Source: Candidatus Bathyarchaeota archaeon
Lineage (GTDB): Archaea; Thermoproteota; CALKCG01; B24; JAGTQN01
Direction of reading: 5' to 3'
Assembly: GCA_018396395.1 (NCBI GenBank)
Contig: JAGTQN010000005.1
Coordinates: 6,986 to 39,969, forward strand
Length of the DNA: 32,984 nucleotides
Part shown: piece after piece, positions 24,430 to 32,272 of the stretch
Layout: each line of letters opens with the position of its first letter
Position numbering within the stretch: the first letter of the stretch is position 1
Position numbers and translations under genes: made by a program
Notes under the pieces: model-generated
The model's input: only the letters and a program-made list of their open reading frames with translations
Told to the model about the DNA's origin: nothing
Database searches by the model: none

Positions 24430-25172
24430 GATACTGTCAAGTTATTGGTATTGCTGGCGGTTTTCCTAGGTTTCATGCGCCTTATGAAGTTATACCATAG
24501 GACGAAAAGCCTAATGAAGGGCTCGATCTTGAGGATGGGCACCTTCCTTACTGGGAAGTTTTTGTAGCGTAGAAGCGCCTAGTCCTTGCCTTCATGGTTC
24601 CGAACCATCCTTCAATGCGTTTTCTCTCCGAAGGTTCTTTTTTATGCTTCCCTTCAAAGCCAAGGGCTTGAAGGCTTGGGATACCATGGTCCCTTTGAAG
24701 GATGATGGGCTTTTCATGCAAGTCTCCAGTGCCTTCCTAAGGAAGGCTTTGCATGGAGGATTTTCCTCTGCCAAGAAGCCCTTATGGCTAATAGCCCATG
24801 CGTATCCAAGTCTATGGCAGCCAATACGTAGCGCCATTCTCCGTTAGCCTTGATCTTAGCTTATTCTCATCGAAGGCTACCATATGCCTCGGTTTAGCTT
24901 CAACCTTGAAGGCTGCAGGCTCCAGCTTCAGGGCTTAACCCAAAGCCTTATGGCTTCATGGCTGCATGGAACAATCTCAGGACGTAGGTTAGTTATATTA
25001 TTTCCCTATCCTATAGCTCAAGCCATGTAAAGCAGAATCGCCCTATAGCCTGCAATTGCAACGAAAACCTATTATGAATAAGCCACTATCCCTAAGGGCT
25101 TCGAGGAGCCACTCGATGGAAACCTCCAAAAGCGGCTTCTCAAAGCCCCCTAAAAAATAACTTGACAGTATC
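24430..25172 (-). mobile_element. Decayed insertion sequence with 17-bp terminal inverted repeats
   Basis: GATACTGTCAAGTTATT at 24430-24446 is the exact complement of 25156-25172, bounding 743 bases. The interior reads as a broken DDE transposase on the minus strand. No target-site duplication is obvious. Length and protein traits resemble IS6/IS240-like elements; the family is an inference. The right end lies just ahead of the promoter of the DUF362 gene. Confidence 0.85.
24435..24935 (-). pseudogene. DDE transposase remnant (IS6/IS240-like)
   Basis: Reading the minus strand and changing frame several times recovers the transposase core in order: KPRHMVAFDEN (first catalytic Asp), then ANGEWRYVLAAIDLDTHGLL (about 24785-24852), a KALETC segment, RIEGWFGTMKARTRRFY (catalytic Glu, about 24585-24640) and finally KIEPFIRLFVLWYNFIRRM near the left terminal repeat. 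At least three frame changes and internal stops make it inactive. The N-terminal DNA-binding part beyond 24935 is too decayed to read. Confidence 0.8.
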
Positions 25173-25183
25173 AGAAGCCATGA

Positions 25184-25192
25184 CATTTAAAA
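25184..25192 (+). promoter_or_regulatory. TATA-like box of the DUF362 gene
   Basis: CATTTAAAA lies about 45 bases before the ATG at 25232 and only 12 bases outside the insertion-sequence end. Confidence 0.4.
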
Positions 25193-25231
25193 GGAAGGTT
25201 ATGAAAAACGGATGGGAAGGGTGCCACCCTT

Positions 25232-26419
25232 ATGGTAACGGGTTTGGGATTCGGGTTGGAAATGGGAAAGGAAAGGAAGAAAGCCATTGTTTCCATCGTT
25301 AGGGGCCAAGACATGAAGGATAAGGTTGATCGTGCCTTAAACCTCATAGGAGGCATGGGTAAGGTTGTGAAAAAGGGTGATAAAGTCCTCTTGAAGCCCA
25401 ACCTTGTCGATGGAGCTCCTGCTGAAACGGGAGAAACAACGCATCCTGAGCTCATAAGGGCTGTTGCTGAGCAAGCTTTTCTCGCTGGTGCCAAGGAGGT
25501 CTATGTAGGCGAGGGAGAAAGCTACGATGGTCCTAGGGCGGCCCTCTACAAACTCATCGAGAAGACCGTAGCTCCCATAGGGGCGAAGGTTATCAATTTC
25601 AATGATGAGCCCTTCCTTGAGATTCCTATTTCCAATCCCGTTTACTTCGATAAAGTAAGGCTGGCAAAGGCAGTCTTAGAGTGTGATGTCCTCGTAAACC
25701 TCCCTACCCTCAAGACCCATGGGCGTGTCGGTATAACGGTTTCGATCAAGAACTATTATGGCGCTATTCCTAGGGAGGACAAGGGGAAGTACCATCGCTT
25801 GGATAGAGTTGAGGAGGCCATAGTCGACCTTAACTTGGCGAGGAAGAGCGACCTTACAGTCGTTGATGGAACATACTCGACGATCCACTGGGGACCTAGG
25901 GAGGAATTCCCGGAGACCCATCGCTTGGACCTAGTCATAGCGGGCTTCGATCCCGTAGCCGTAGATACGGTTTCTGCGAAAGTTATAGGTGTTGAGCCGA
26001 GGACCCTAAGGTTTCTAGCCTGGGCTGAGAAGCGAGGCCTAGGAATCGCCCAGTTGGAGGATATCGAAGTTCGAGGTTTATCGATAGAAGAAGCCTTTCG
26101 AAGGGCTACAACGACGGCCATAGAGTATGACAATCTTAGACATAGGCATATAAGGCTAATAGATTGCGGAGCCTGTACGGGATGCTCTGGTAGGATCGCG
26201 GCCCTTGTCTTTGGGCTCAAGGACGAGGAGATGAAGGAGGACGTATACGTATACATGGGACCGCAAGCCAAGCCCCATAAAGGCCCAGGGAAGGTCTTTC
26301 TATGCGGAAGATGTGCTGCTCCCACCTTCTATAACGAGCTTGAGGGGACCTACATACCTGGCTGTCCCGTAAACCTTGAAAGACTGGAGAAGGAACTAAG
26401 GGCCCTAGGAGCTTCGTAA
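25232..26419 (+). CDS. DUF362 iron-sulfur protein
   Basis: The 395-residue protein belongs to the DUF362 family. Landmarks are VKKGDKVLLKPNLVDG (about 47-62), the LVNLPTLKTHGRVGITVSIKN segment (about 153-173) and FDPVAVDTVSAKVIG (about 240-254). The C-terminus holds CGACTGC, CGRC and GCP, enough cysteines for an iron-sulfur cluster. The family's reaction is not settled; members are often near ferredoxin-dependent oxidoreductases. The start could be ATG 25232 (GGAAGGG upstream) or ATG 25262 (MGKERKKAIVSI). It precedes a ferredoxin and an AOR gene on the same strand, which suggests a redox role. Confidence 0.85.
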   Translation: MVTGLGFGLEMGKERKKAIVSIVRGQDMKDKVDRALNLIGGMGKVVKKGDKVLLKPNLVDGAPAETGETTHPELIRAVAEQAFLAGAKEVYVGEGESYDGPRAALYKLIEKTVAPIGAKVINFNDEPFLEIPISNPVYFDKVRLAKAVLECDVLVNLPTLKTHGRVGITVSIKNYYGAIPREDKGKYHRLDRVEEAIVDLNLARKSDLTVVDGTYSTIHWGPREEFPETHRLDLVIAGFDPVAVDTVSAKVIGVEPRTLRFLAWAEKRGLGIAQLEDIEVRGLSIEEAFRRATTTAIEYDNLRHRHIRLIDCGACTGCSGRIAALVFGLKDEEMKEDVYVYMGPQAKPHKGPGKVFLCGRCAAPTFYNELEGTYIPGCPVNLERLEKELRALGAS

Positions 26420-26716
26420 TCCTAGGATTTCAAGGCCCAATCCAATCAATTTCGTCGTCTCATTTATGGCTTACCTTGAGGGAAAACAATGGGCTTCCTA
26501 ATATTCATGCCATGGGATTCCAAAAACTCCACTTTGGCATCCATAAGCTTGGAGCTCCCAGCTTCTTCAACTGGAGACCCTAAGCCCTCTTCTCCGGGGC
26601 TTCTCTGAGCTGGAGATGCGGCCACATAAGGCTTCCCTAGGTCAAAAGATTTTATGGCATTAGCTTCTAAAAAGATAAAAAGGGACTTGGATCTAAAAGC
26701 CGATGAAGGGATCAGA

Positions 26717-27277
26717 ATGCAAGGATGCACTCTTTCATCCTCATCCTCATCCTCATCCTCATCCTCTTCCTCTTCTTCAATCCCATCTCCATCTCCATCG
26801 TCGTTGCCATCTCCATCCTCCAAACCCAAGACAATCCCAAAGGCCAAGTACGTTCTAGGCTTTGATGCCTCCATCTGTCGCTGGTGCCGATCCTGTGAGC
26901 TCATCTGCTCTCTTTTTCATGATGGCATCCAAAGCCCCCAATTATCGAGGATAAAGCTCTGGGTGAACACCCTCGACTTAGAGGTGAAGGCAGAATTCTG
27001 TCTGCAGTGCGTAGTTCCTAAGTGTATGGAAGCCTGTCCTGTGGAGGGAGCTATGGTCGTAGATCCTAAAACTGGAGCAAGAATCATCGTAGCGGAGAAG
27101 TGTACCGCCTGTGGAAAATGCGCAGAGGCTTGTCCCTTCAATTCTAAGGGGACGATCCTCTTCCTGAATGCCGAAAGAAGAGCCTATGTCAAGTGCGACC
27201 TCTGTGGCGGGAAGCCCAAGTGCGTCGAGTATTGCCCCACTGGGGCCTTGAGCCTAAGGAGCTTGGAGGTGACATAG
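26717..27277 (+). CDS. Polyferredoxin electron-transfer subunit of the AOR-family enzyme
   Basis: Four cysteine quartets predict up to four [4Fe-4S] clusters: CRWCRSCELIC, CLQCVVPKCMEAC, CTACGKCAEAC and CDLCGGKPKCVEYC. This matches the small subunit that accompanies AOR-type catalytic subunits. The gene ends two bases before the AOR start. The frame is open from an ATG at 26654, but GAAGGGA five bases before the ATG at 26717 makes that the likely start (186 residues). The N-terminus then carries an odd run of 15 serines, encoded mainly by a TCATCC repeat, followed by a Ser/Pro-rich linker before the first cluster. Confidence 0.85.
   Translation: MQGCTLSSSSSSSSSSSSSSSIPSPSPSSLPSPSSKPKTIPKAKYVLGFDASICRWCRSCELICSLFHDGIQSPQLSRIKLWVNTLDLEVKAEFCLQCVVPKCMEACPVEGAMVVDPKTGARIIVAEKCTACGKCAEACPFNSKGTILFLNAERRAYVKCDLCGGKPKCVEYCPTGALSLRSLEVT
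26735..26764. repeat. Hexanucleotide repeat (TCATCC)5 inside the ferredoxin gene
   Basis: Five exact TCATCC units, followed by degenerate TCTTCC and CCATCT units, encode the poly-serine run. Length changes in whole units would keep the reading frame. Confidence 0.9.
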
Positions 27278-27278
27278 C

Positions 27279-29171
27279 TTGGCAAAAGCTTCCGCAACCT
27301 ATGGTTGGGTAGGGCGCATCCTTCGCGTAGACCTTGGCTCTGGAAGGATATGGAGCCAGGATACGATGCCCTATGCCAAGGACTTCATAGGGGGCAGGGG
27401 TATCGCAGCCAGGATTGCCTGGGAGGAGCTGAAGCCAGGCATCGATGCCTTCGATCCGGAGAATCGCCTCATCTTCATGACAGGTCCCCTAACAGGAACC
27501 CTGGCTCCAACGTCTGGCGGACGCCTTGTGGTCTGCGGTGCTGCTCCCCAAGCCTATCCAAAGACCCATTATACCCGATCCAACATGGGAGGATTCTGGG
27601 GGGCCGAGCTCAAGTACGCGGGCTTCGACGGTATCGTCATCCAGGGGGCCTCCGATAGGCCCGTCTATTTATGGATAGAGGATGGAAAGGCTGAGATCCT
27701 TGATGCGAAGGAGCTCTGGGGACGGGATACCTTCGAAACCCAGAGGATACTCTTCCGTAAGCATGGCCTAGGAACCCGTGTTGCCTGCATAGGACCTGCA
27801 GGGGAAAACCTTGTCCGCATAGCCGTCATCCATAGCGAGATCGAGAATGCTGCCGGGCAGGGGGGCTTCGGAGCCGTCATGGGATCCAAGAAGCTTAAAG
27901 CCATAGCCATCAGGGGAAAGGATAAGGTTGCCATCGCTCGACCCAAGGAGTTTTTAGAAGCCTGCGAATATGTTAAGAAGATAGCCCAAACAAGTAGGGG
28001 ACCTCCTCCAAGGCCTGATCCCAAGTGTAAAGCCTGTAGCATGTCCTGTACAGTCCAGGGCTGTGGGCTTCAGATCTACAAGGATGTTCAGGGATTCGTC
28101 TTCGCTAGGCGATACAATGGAGGAGTCCACTGTGCCTCTCCTGCTATGCTCCGTCTCGTTCCTTGGGAGGCTGGCTTCGAGGCTGCCCAAGTCGCCAACC
28201 TCATGGGCGTGAACCATTGGGAGATTGTCTTGGGTTTAGGACCCTTCTGGGCGGGATGGTTGAAGCGTTTAAGGGAGGCAGGCTATGTGAAGGATGAGGA
28301 TCTCAGCATCCCCTTGGACGAGATCCTAGGCTTCGATAGCGGGGAATTCTGGACCCGTCTCATCCTAAAAATTGCCTATAAAGAAGGCTTTGGAAGGGTC
28401 TTGGCGGAGGGCATAGCGAGGGCCGCCGATATCCTAGGAAAAGGAAAGGAGTTCAGCCCCCATGTGGCCCATGGCTTCATCACCCACTGGGACGGCCATT
28501 TCTTTGGAAGCCCCCGATTCCCTTACTGGATCGTATCCGCCCTGAACTGGGCTACGGAGTCTAGGGATCCCAATGTCCATGGTTATGCCCAAGAGATCGA
28601 ATACTGGTGGCGAGGTGGAAAGGGTCCCATAACCATGGACCAAATCAAAGCGATTGGAAAGCGCCTTTATGGCTCCGAGAAGGCCGTCGCCTTGGAAAGT
28701 GGATACGACTATAAGGCGCAACCGACCATATGGCATGAGAACAACGATTGCATAAAGGATTCCCTCCTGACCTGCGACCAGATTTTTCCGATAATCTTTA
28801 GCCACACTAGTCCCGACGGATTCGGAGATACGGGGGCTGATGCCCTTCTCTTCCGAACGGCTACGGGTATCGAAATGGACGAATATGAGCTTAGACGTGT
28901 AGGAGAGCGTATCTTCAACCTCGAGAGGGCCATTGCCATAAGGGAGGGGAGGAGGCGAAGGGATGACGAACAGGTAATACCCTACTTCATGAAGCCAGAT
29001 CGCCAGGGTATAGGATTGGACGAGGAAAAGTTCAGACGCCTCATGGATGAGTTCTATGAGCTTCGGGGTTGGGATGTCGAAACTGGGATCCCTACGAAAC
29101 GTAAGCTCGAGGAGCTAGGTTTAGGGGATGTGGCCGAGGGACTGGAAAAGGCAATAGGGAGGCTACCATAA
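27279..29171 (+). CDS. aor: AOR-family tungsten/molybdenum oxidoreductase, catalytic subunit
   Basis: The 630-residue protein is a full-length aldehyde:ferredoxin oxidoreductase family member holding a metal-bispterin and one [4Fe-4S] cluster. The start is TTG 27279 with GGAGGTG at 27265-27271. N-terminal GWVGRILRVDL, IGGRGIAARI (37-46), GPLTGTLAPTSGGR (69-82) and HYTRSNMGGFWGAELKYAGF (97-116) are family marks. Cluster ligands are Cys250, Cys253 and Cys257, with Cys499 in KDSLLTCD. The GVNHWE segment replaces the GLDxxxxG typical of classical AOR and, with the preceding polyferredoxin, points to the two-subunit BamB/YdhV/WOR5-like branch. The substrate is unknown. Confidence 0.9.
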   Translation: MAKASATYGWVGRILRVDLGSGRIWSQDTMPYAKDFIGGRGIAARIAWEELKPGIDAFDPENRLIFMTGPLTGTLAPTSGGRLVVCGAAPQAYPKTHYTRSNMGGFWGAELKYAGFDGIVIQGASDRPVYLWIEDGKAEILDAKELWGRDTFETQRILFRKHGLGTRVACIGPAGENLVRIAVIHSEIENAAGQGGFGAVMGSKKLKAIAIRGKDKVAIARPKEFLEACEYVKKIAQTSRGPPPRPDPKCKACSMSCTVQGCGLQIYKDVQGFVFARRYNGGVHCASPAMLRLVPWEAGFEAAQVANLMGVNHWEIVLGLGPFWAGWLKRLREAGYVKDEDLSIPLDEILGFDSGEFWTRLILKIAYKEGFGRVLAEGIARAADILGKGKEFSPHVAHGFITHWDGHFFGSPRFPYWIVSALNWATESRDPNVHGYAQEIEYWWRGGKGPITMDQIKAIGKRLYGSEKAVALESGYDYKAQPTIWHENNDCIKDSLLTCDQIFPIIFSHTSPDGFGDTGADALLFRTATGIEMDEYELRRVGERIFNLERAIAIREGRRRRDDEQVIPYFMKPDRQGIGLDEEKFRRLMDEFYELRGWDVETGIPTKRKLEELGLGDVAEGLEKAIGRLP

Positions 29172-29229
29172 TGGATGAGACTAGGCTAAACCACAAATGA
29201 AGAAAATCGTGAGGAAGGGAAACAATTTG

Positions 29230-30459
29230 CTAGAGAAGGTATTTCGTGCTTGCCTTCACGGCCTCTTCTATAAGCCTTTGAAGCTCCTGGGGTAGGGCTT
29301 CCCCCCTTATTCTCATGAAGCCTCGCACAATGATGGCCCTAGCCTCCTCGTAGGTTAATCCTCTCGTCATGAGATATTCGATCTCCTCCTTAGCAATCTT
29401 GCCTATGGAGGCTTCGTGGGAAAGCTGGACATCAGGGACTCGTCCTTCGAGCTCCGGAATAGCCTTTATGAGGCCTGAGGGGCTTAGGATGAGACCTTGG
29501 CACTCCAAGTGGGCCCTTACATTCGGTGCCATGCCAATGAGATGCCCCCTCGTCCATATATCGCCACCCTTCGTTATTGCCCTTGTCCTGACCTCGGCCC
29601 TGGAGCCTGAAGCCTCCAAGAAGACCCGCCCTCCCACATCTAAAGAAGAGCCTGGCATGGCGAGAAGGAGATTGTTGTAAATGGCGATTGAACCCTCACC
29701 CTTTAAATAGGTCGTAGGGTACATCTGAAGGGATTTGACTGGTCTTAGGCATATGTAGTTCGAAAGGAAGATCCCCCCTTCCTCGACGATCGTAGCAGTC
29801 CTAGGCCTTACGGCGACCTCCTCCCCCCAATTGTGGATCATCGTGAAGGAAAGCCTTCCACCACGCTTTACATAGAACTCCGATACGCCTATGTGAAGCC
29901 CAGATTTTAGGGCAGGTGATACAAGGCATCCCGTCACGACATGAAGCTCTGCGCCAGGTTCGACGATGATTATATTATGGACGGCTTGGGCTACTCTTTC
30001 TTCAGCTAGGAAGAGGCACGCCTGAACGGGCCTGAGGATCCTTACACCTGGAAGGGCCCTGATGAAGTAACCCCTTTGCCAGTTAAGCTCGACAAAGCTC
30101 GTGTACTTATCTTCATCAACCTCCAGGGCCTTCCACCAGTATTGGCTTTCTAGCCAATCGTAGCGCTTCAAGGCCTCCTCCGTGCTTAGGATCTCCAAGC
30201 CTTCTGCCCTTGTTTGACAGAAAACTACGGATCGGTTCATCTGAAGGTAGGATCCGGACCTGTTTGTCTCGAGGGGGTCTATTCCGGCCTCTAAAAGGGC
30301 CCTTTGCTCCTCCTTGCTCAGGGAGGTTAGGGAAGTCTTTGGGAGCTCCCTTGGATGGGGATCATAAACGCTTAGATCCAAATCTGGCCCGAAGGATGCT
30401 GGCTTCTCCCTCGCCCTCTCTGCCCGCTTCTTCAGGTCCTGCGAAGGCATCTCATACAT
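29230..30459 (-). CDS. sufB: SufB/SufD-family Fe-S assembly scaffold
   Basis: The 409-residue protein builds iron-sulfur clusters on a parallel beta-helix scaffold together with SufC. The C-terminal hallmark is LSHEASIGKIAKEEIEYLMTRGL...EARAIIVRGF (about 344-380), and the middle is the repetitive beta-helix (for example RGHLIGMAPNVRAHLECQG). It overlaps the end of sufC by 28 bases, showing an operon. With only one SufB/D protein and SufC present, this fits the minimal two-gene archaeal SUF system. The start may be the ATG at 30459 or 30450. Confidence 0.9.
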   Translation of the reverse strand: MYEMPSQDLKKRAERAREKPASFGPDLDLSVYDPHPRELPKTSLTSLSKEEQRALLEAGIDPLETNRSGSYLQMNRSVVFCQTRAEGLEILSTEEALKRYDWLESQYWWKALEVDEDKYTSFVELNWQRGYFIRALPGVRILRPVQACLFLAEERVAQAVHNIIIVEPGAELHVVTGCLVSPALKSGLHIGVSEFYVKRGGRLSFTMIHNWGEEVAVRPRTATIVEEGGIFLSNYICLRPVKSLQMYPTTYLKGEGSIAIYNNLLLAMPGSSLDVGGRVFLEASGSRAEVRTRAITKGGDIWTRGHLIGMAPNVRAHLECQGLILSPSGLIKAIPELEGRVPDVQLSHEASIGKIAKEEIEYLMTRGLTYEEARAIIVRGFMRIRGEALPQELQRLIEEAVKASTKYLL

Positions 30460-31178
30460 TCCTCGTATCCGTATTTCCTTATGGTTTCGAGGATCTTCCT
30501 CGGTTCCTCGCTACACACTATAGTGCCGTTATATAAGACATGCCCCTTATCGGCATCCACATAGTCCAAGATATAGCCCGTATGGCTTATGATGATGGCG
30601 GATCTCTGGGCTCTAGTCTCCCTATCCTTGCAGGGCATCCCTCTCTCAAGGAGTCGGTTAATACCTCTACCCACCAAGGCTATATTCTCCAAGTCGACTC
30701 CAGACTCAGGCTCATCCAAGAGGGCTAAGTCGGGCTGTAAGGCAAGTATCTGGAGGAGTTCAGCCCTCCTGACTTCGCCTCCGGAGAAACCGTAGTTAAC
30801 ATCCCGATCCAAGAAATCCGCCATAGCGAGTTCGAAGACCAATTTATCGATGTCAACTTTTTCTCTGCAACAGATCTCAAGAAGCTGTCTTAGCTTCAAT
30901 CCCCTTATGGCTGGGGGCCTCTGAAAGAAGAGTCCTATGCCTAGCTTCACCCTCTCATAGACGGGCATCCCCGAAAGATCCTTTCCCTTGAAGAGGATGC
31001 GCCCCTTCCTTACCTTGTAGTCCTCCAAGCCAATGATCGCCATGAAGAGGGAAGTCTTTCCCGCACCATTGGGACCGAAGAGGGCATGGATTTCCCCAGG
31101 TCCTATATCGAGGTTCACATCATGGAGAACATCCCTTCCTGCTACTTCCACCGTCAAATCCCTGATCTGGAGAAGCAT
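30432..31178 (-). CDS. sufC: SufC, ABC ATPase of Fe-S cluster assembly
   Basis: This 248-residue ABC-type ATPase has Walker A GPNGAGKTS (about 35-43), a Q-loop in LFFQRPPAI, the signature FSGGEVRR (about 130-137) and Walker B LALLDEPESGVD (about 150-161). ELLQ before the Walker B region and the ESGVD ending are typical of SufC rather than of transporters. GGAAGG lies ahead of the ATG, and a minus-strand TATA-like TCTATAAAC near 31250 is the probable promoter. Cytoplasmic, partner of the overlapping sufB product. Confidence 0.92.
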   Translation of the reverse strand: MLLQIRDLTVEVAGRDVLHDVNLDIGPGEIHALFGPNGAGKTSLFMAIIGLEDYKVRKGRILFKGKDLSGMPVYERVKLGIGLFFQRPPAIRGLKLRQLLEICCREKVDIDKLVFELAMADFLDRDVNYGFSGGEVRRAELLQILALQPDLALLDEPESGVDLENIALVGRGINRLLERGMPCKDRETRAQRSAIIISHTGYILDYVDADKGHVLYNGTIVCSEEPRKILETIRKYGYEECMRCLRRT

Positions 31179-31478
31179 TGAGGAAACCTTCCCATGGATT
31201 CCGCACTCAACGCTATGAAGAACGTAGGTTCTAGATTAGCTTTTTTGAAGCAGTTTATAGATGGGCTTTAAGGGGTCAGGTTTGGAGGAAGAGTTAGGGT
31301 CAGGGTTGGGTTAGGTCTTTATGAAGGACGTTTCTAGACCCTTCTTTCCCTATATACTAATCGTGGGAGCATTAGTTCCCTTTCCTTCCTTCTAACCGGT
31401 CCCCGCCCATCGAAAATCCTTCGAGGCAAAAAGTTATCAGCTCGTCCCTCGAAATTCTTTCCGTTGGTTGGGACGGTC

Positions 31479-32270
31479 ATGGGCTTCATGGAAAAAATCC
31501 TAGAAGCGAAGGTTGCTCCTAGGGAGCTAGCCATTTTCTGGCTTGGCCAAAACTCCTTCATATTCAAAACTTCCAAGGAAACCTTGATAGGCTTGGACCT
31601 GTACCTTTCGAGGGTCTATGCCACTGAGCGCCATGTCCATCCAGAGCCCCCTATGAGGCCGGAAGAGGTTATTGTGGACTATGTCTTCAGCACCCACGAT
31701 CACCTTGATCACCTGGATCCCTATACGATTCCTGGAATCCTCAAAAGGTCCCCTAAGGCTATCTTCATAGGAACGCCTGAAGGACATGATCATTACATAA
31801 AGCTTGGAGTTCCACCTTCCCAGGCCATAGGCATGGAGGCTGGTGAAACTCTAAGACTGAAGGACTTCCGGGTCACAGCCTTTTACTCCGTCGATCCTAA
31901 GGAAGGCTTCGGAACAACCCATTATGGCTACCTTTTCTCCTTTGATGCTTGTAAAGTCTATAATATGGGGGATTCCTCGCCGGGTATGGCCAAGGAGCCT
32001 GAGGCAATCCTGAAGCCCGTAGCCGAGGCAAAGCCCGATATAGCCATGTTCCCCATCGTGGGAGACTATCCGGGCAGAAGGCCGGAGCAGGCGCTGAGCT
32101 TCTCTAGGATCGTAAGACCGAAGATCGTCATCCCGACACATTACGGATGCTTCGTAGGAAGGGATGCAGACCCCAGGGAGTTTCTAGGGCTATTCAGGGG
32201 AATTCCAGATGTAAAGCCCGTCATCATCGAATACATGGGAAGCTACATCTATCGACCTGGGGAAGTCTAG
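31479..32270 (+). CDS. MBL-fold metal-dependent hydrolase (UlaG-like)
   Basis: The product (263 residues from ATG 31479; TTG 31464 and ATG 31488 are alternatives) has the metallo-beta-lactamase motif STHDHLDH (HxHxDH) after a strand LAIFWLGQNSFIF. Further metal-site candidates are FGTTHYGYLFSF, YNMGDSSP and PKIVIPTHYG near the end. The LGQNSF/LGH-type strand and overall order match UlaG-like lactonases and related hydrolases. The substrate cannot be named. It ends two bases from the stop of the convergent URO-D-type gene. Confidence 0.85.
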   Translation: MGFMEKILEAKVAPRELAIFWLGQNSFIFKTSKETLIGLDLYLSRVYATERHVHPEPPMRPEEVIVDYVFSTHDHLDHLDPYTIPGILKRSPKAIFIGTPEGHDHYIKLGVPPSQAIGMEAGETLRLKDFRVTAFYSVDPKEGFGTTHYGYLFSFDACKVYNMGDSSPGMAKEPEAILKPVAEAKPDIAMFPIVGDYPGRRPEQALSFSRIVRPKIVIPTHYGCFVGRDADPREFLGLFRGIPDVKPVIIEYMGSYIYRPGEV

Positions 32271-32272
32271 GC

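Noticed and set aside
26464..26904. 146-codon minus-strand frame with a long Asp/Glu run
   Set aside because: It is antisense to the ferredoxin, and the acidic run is just the complement of the TCATCC repeat. The plus-strand frame has clear cysteine motifs.
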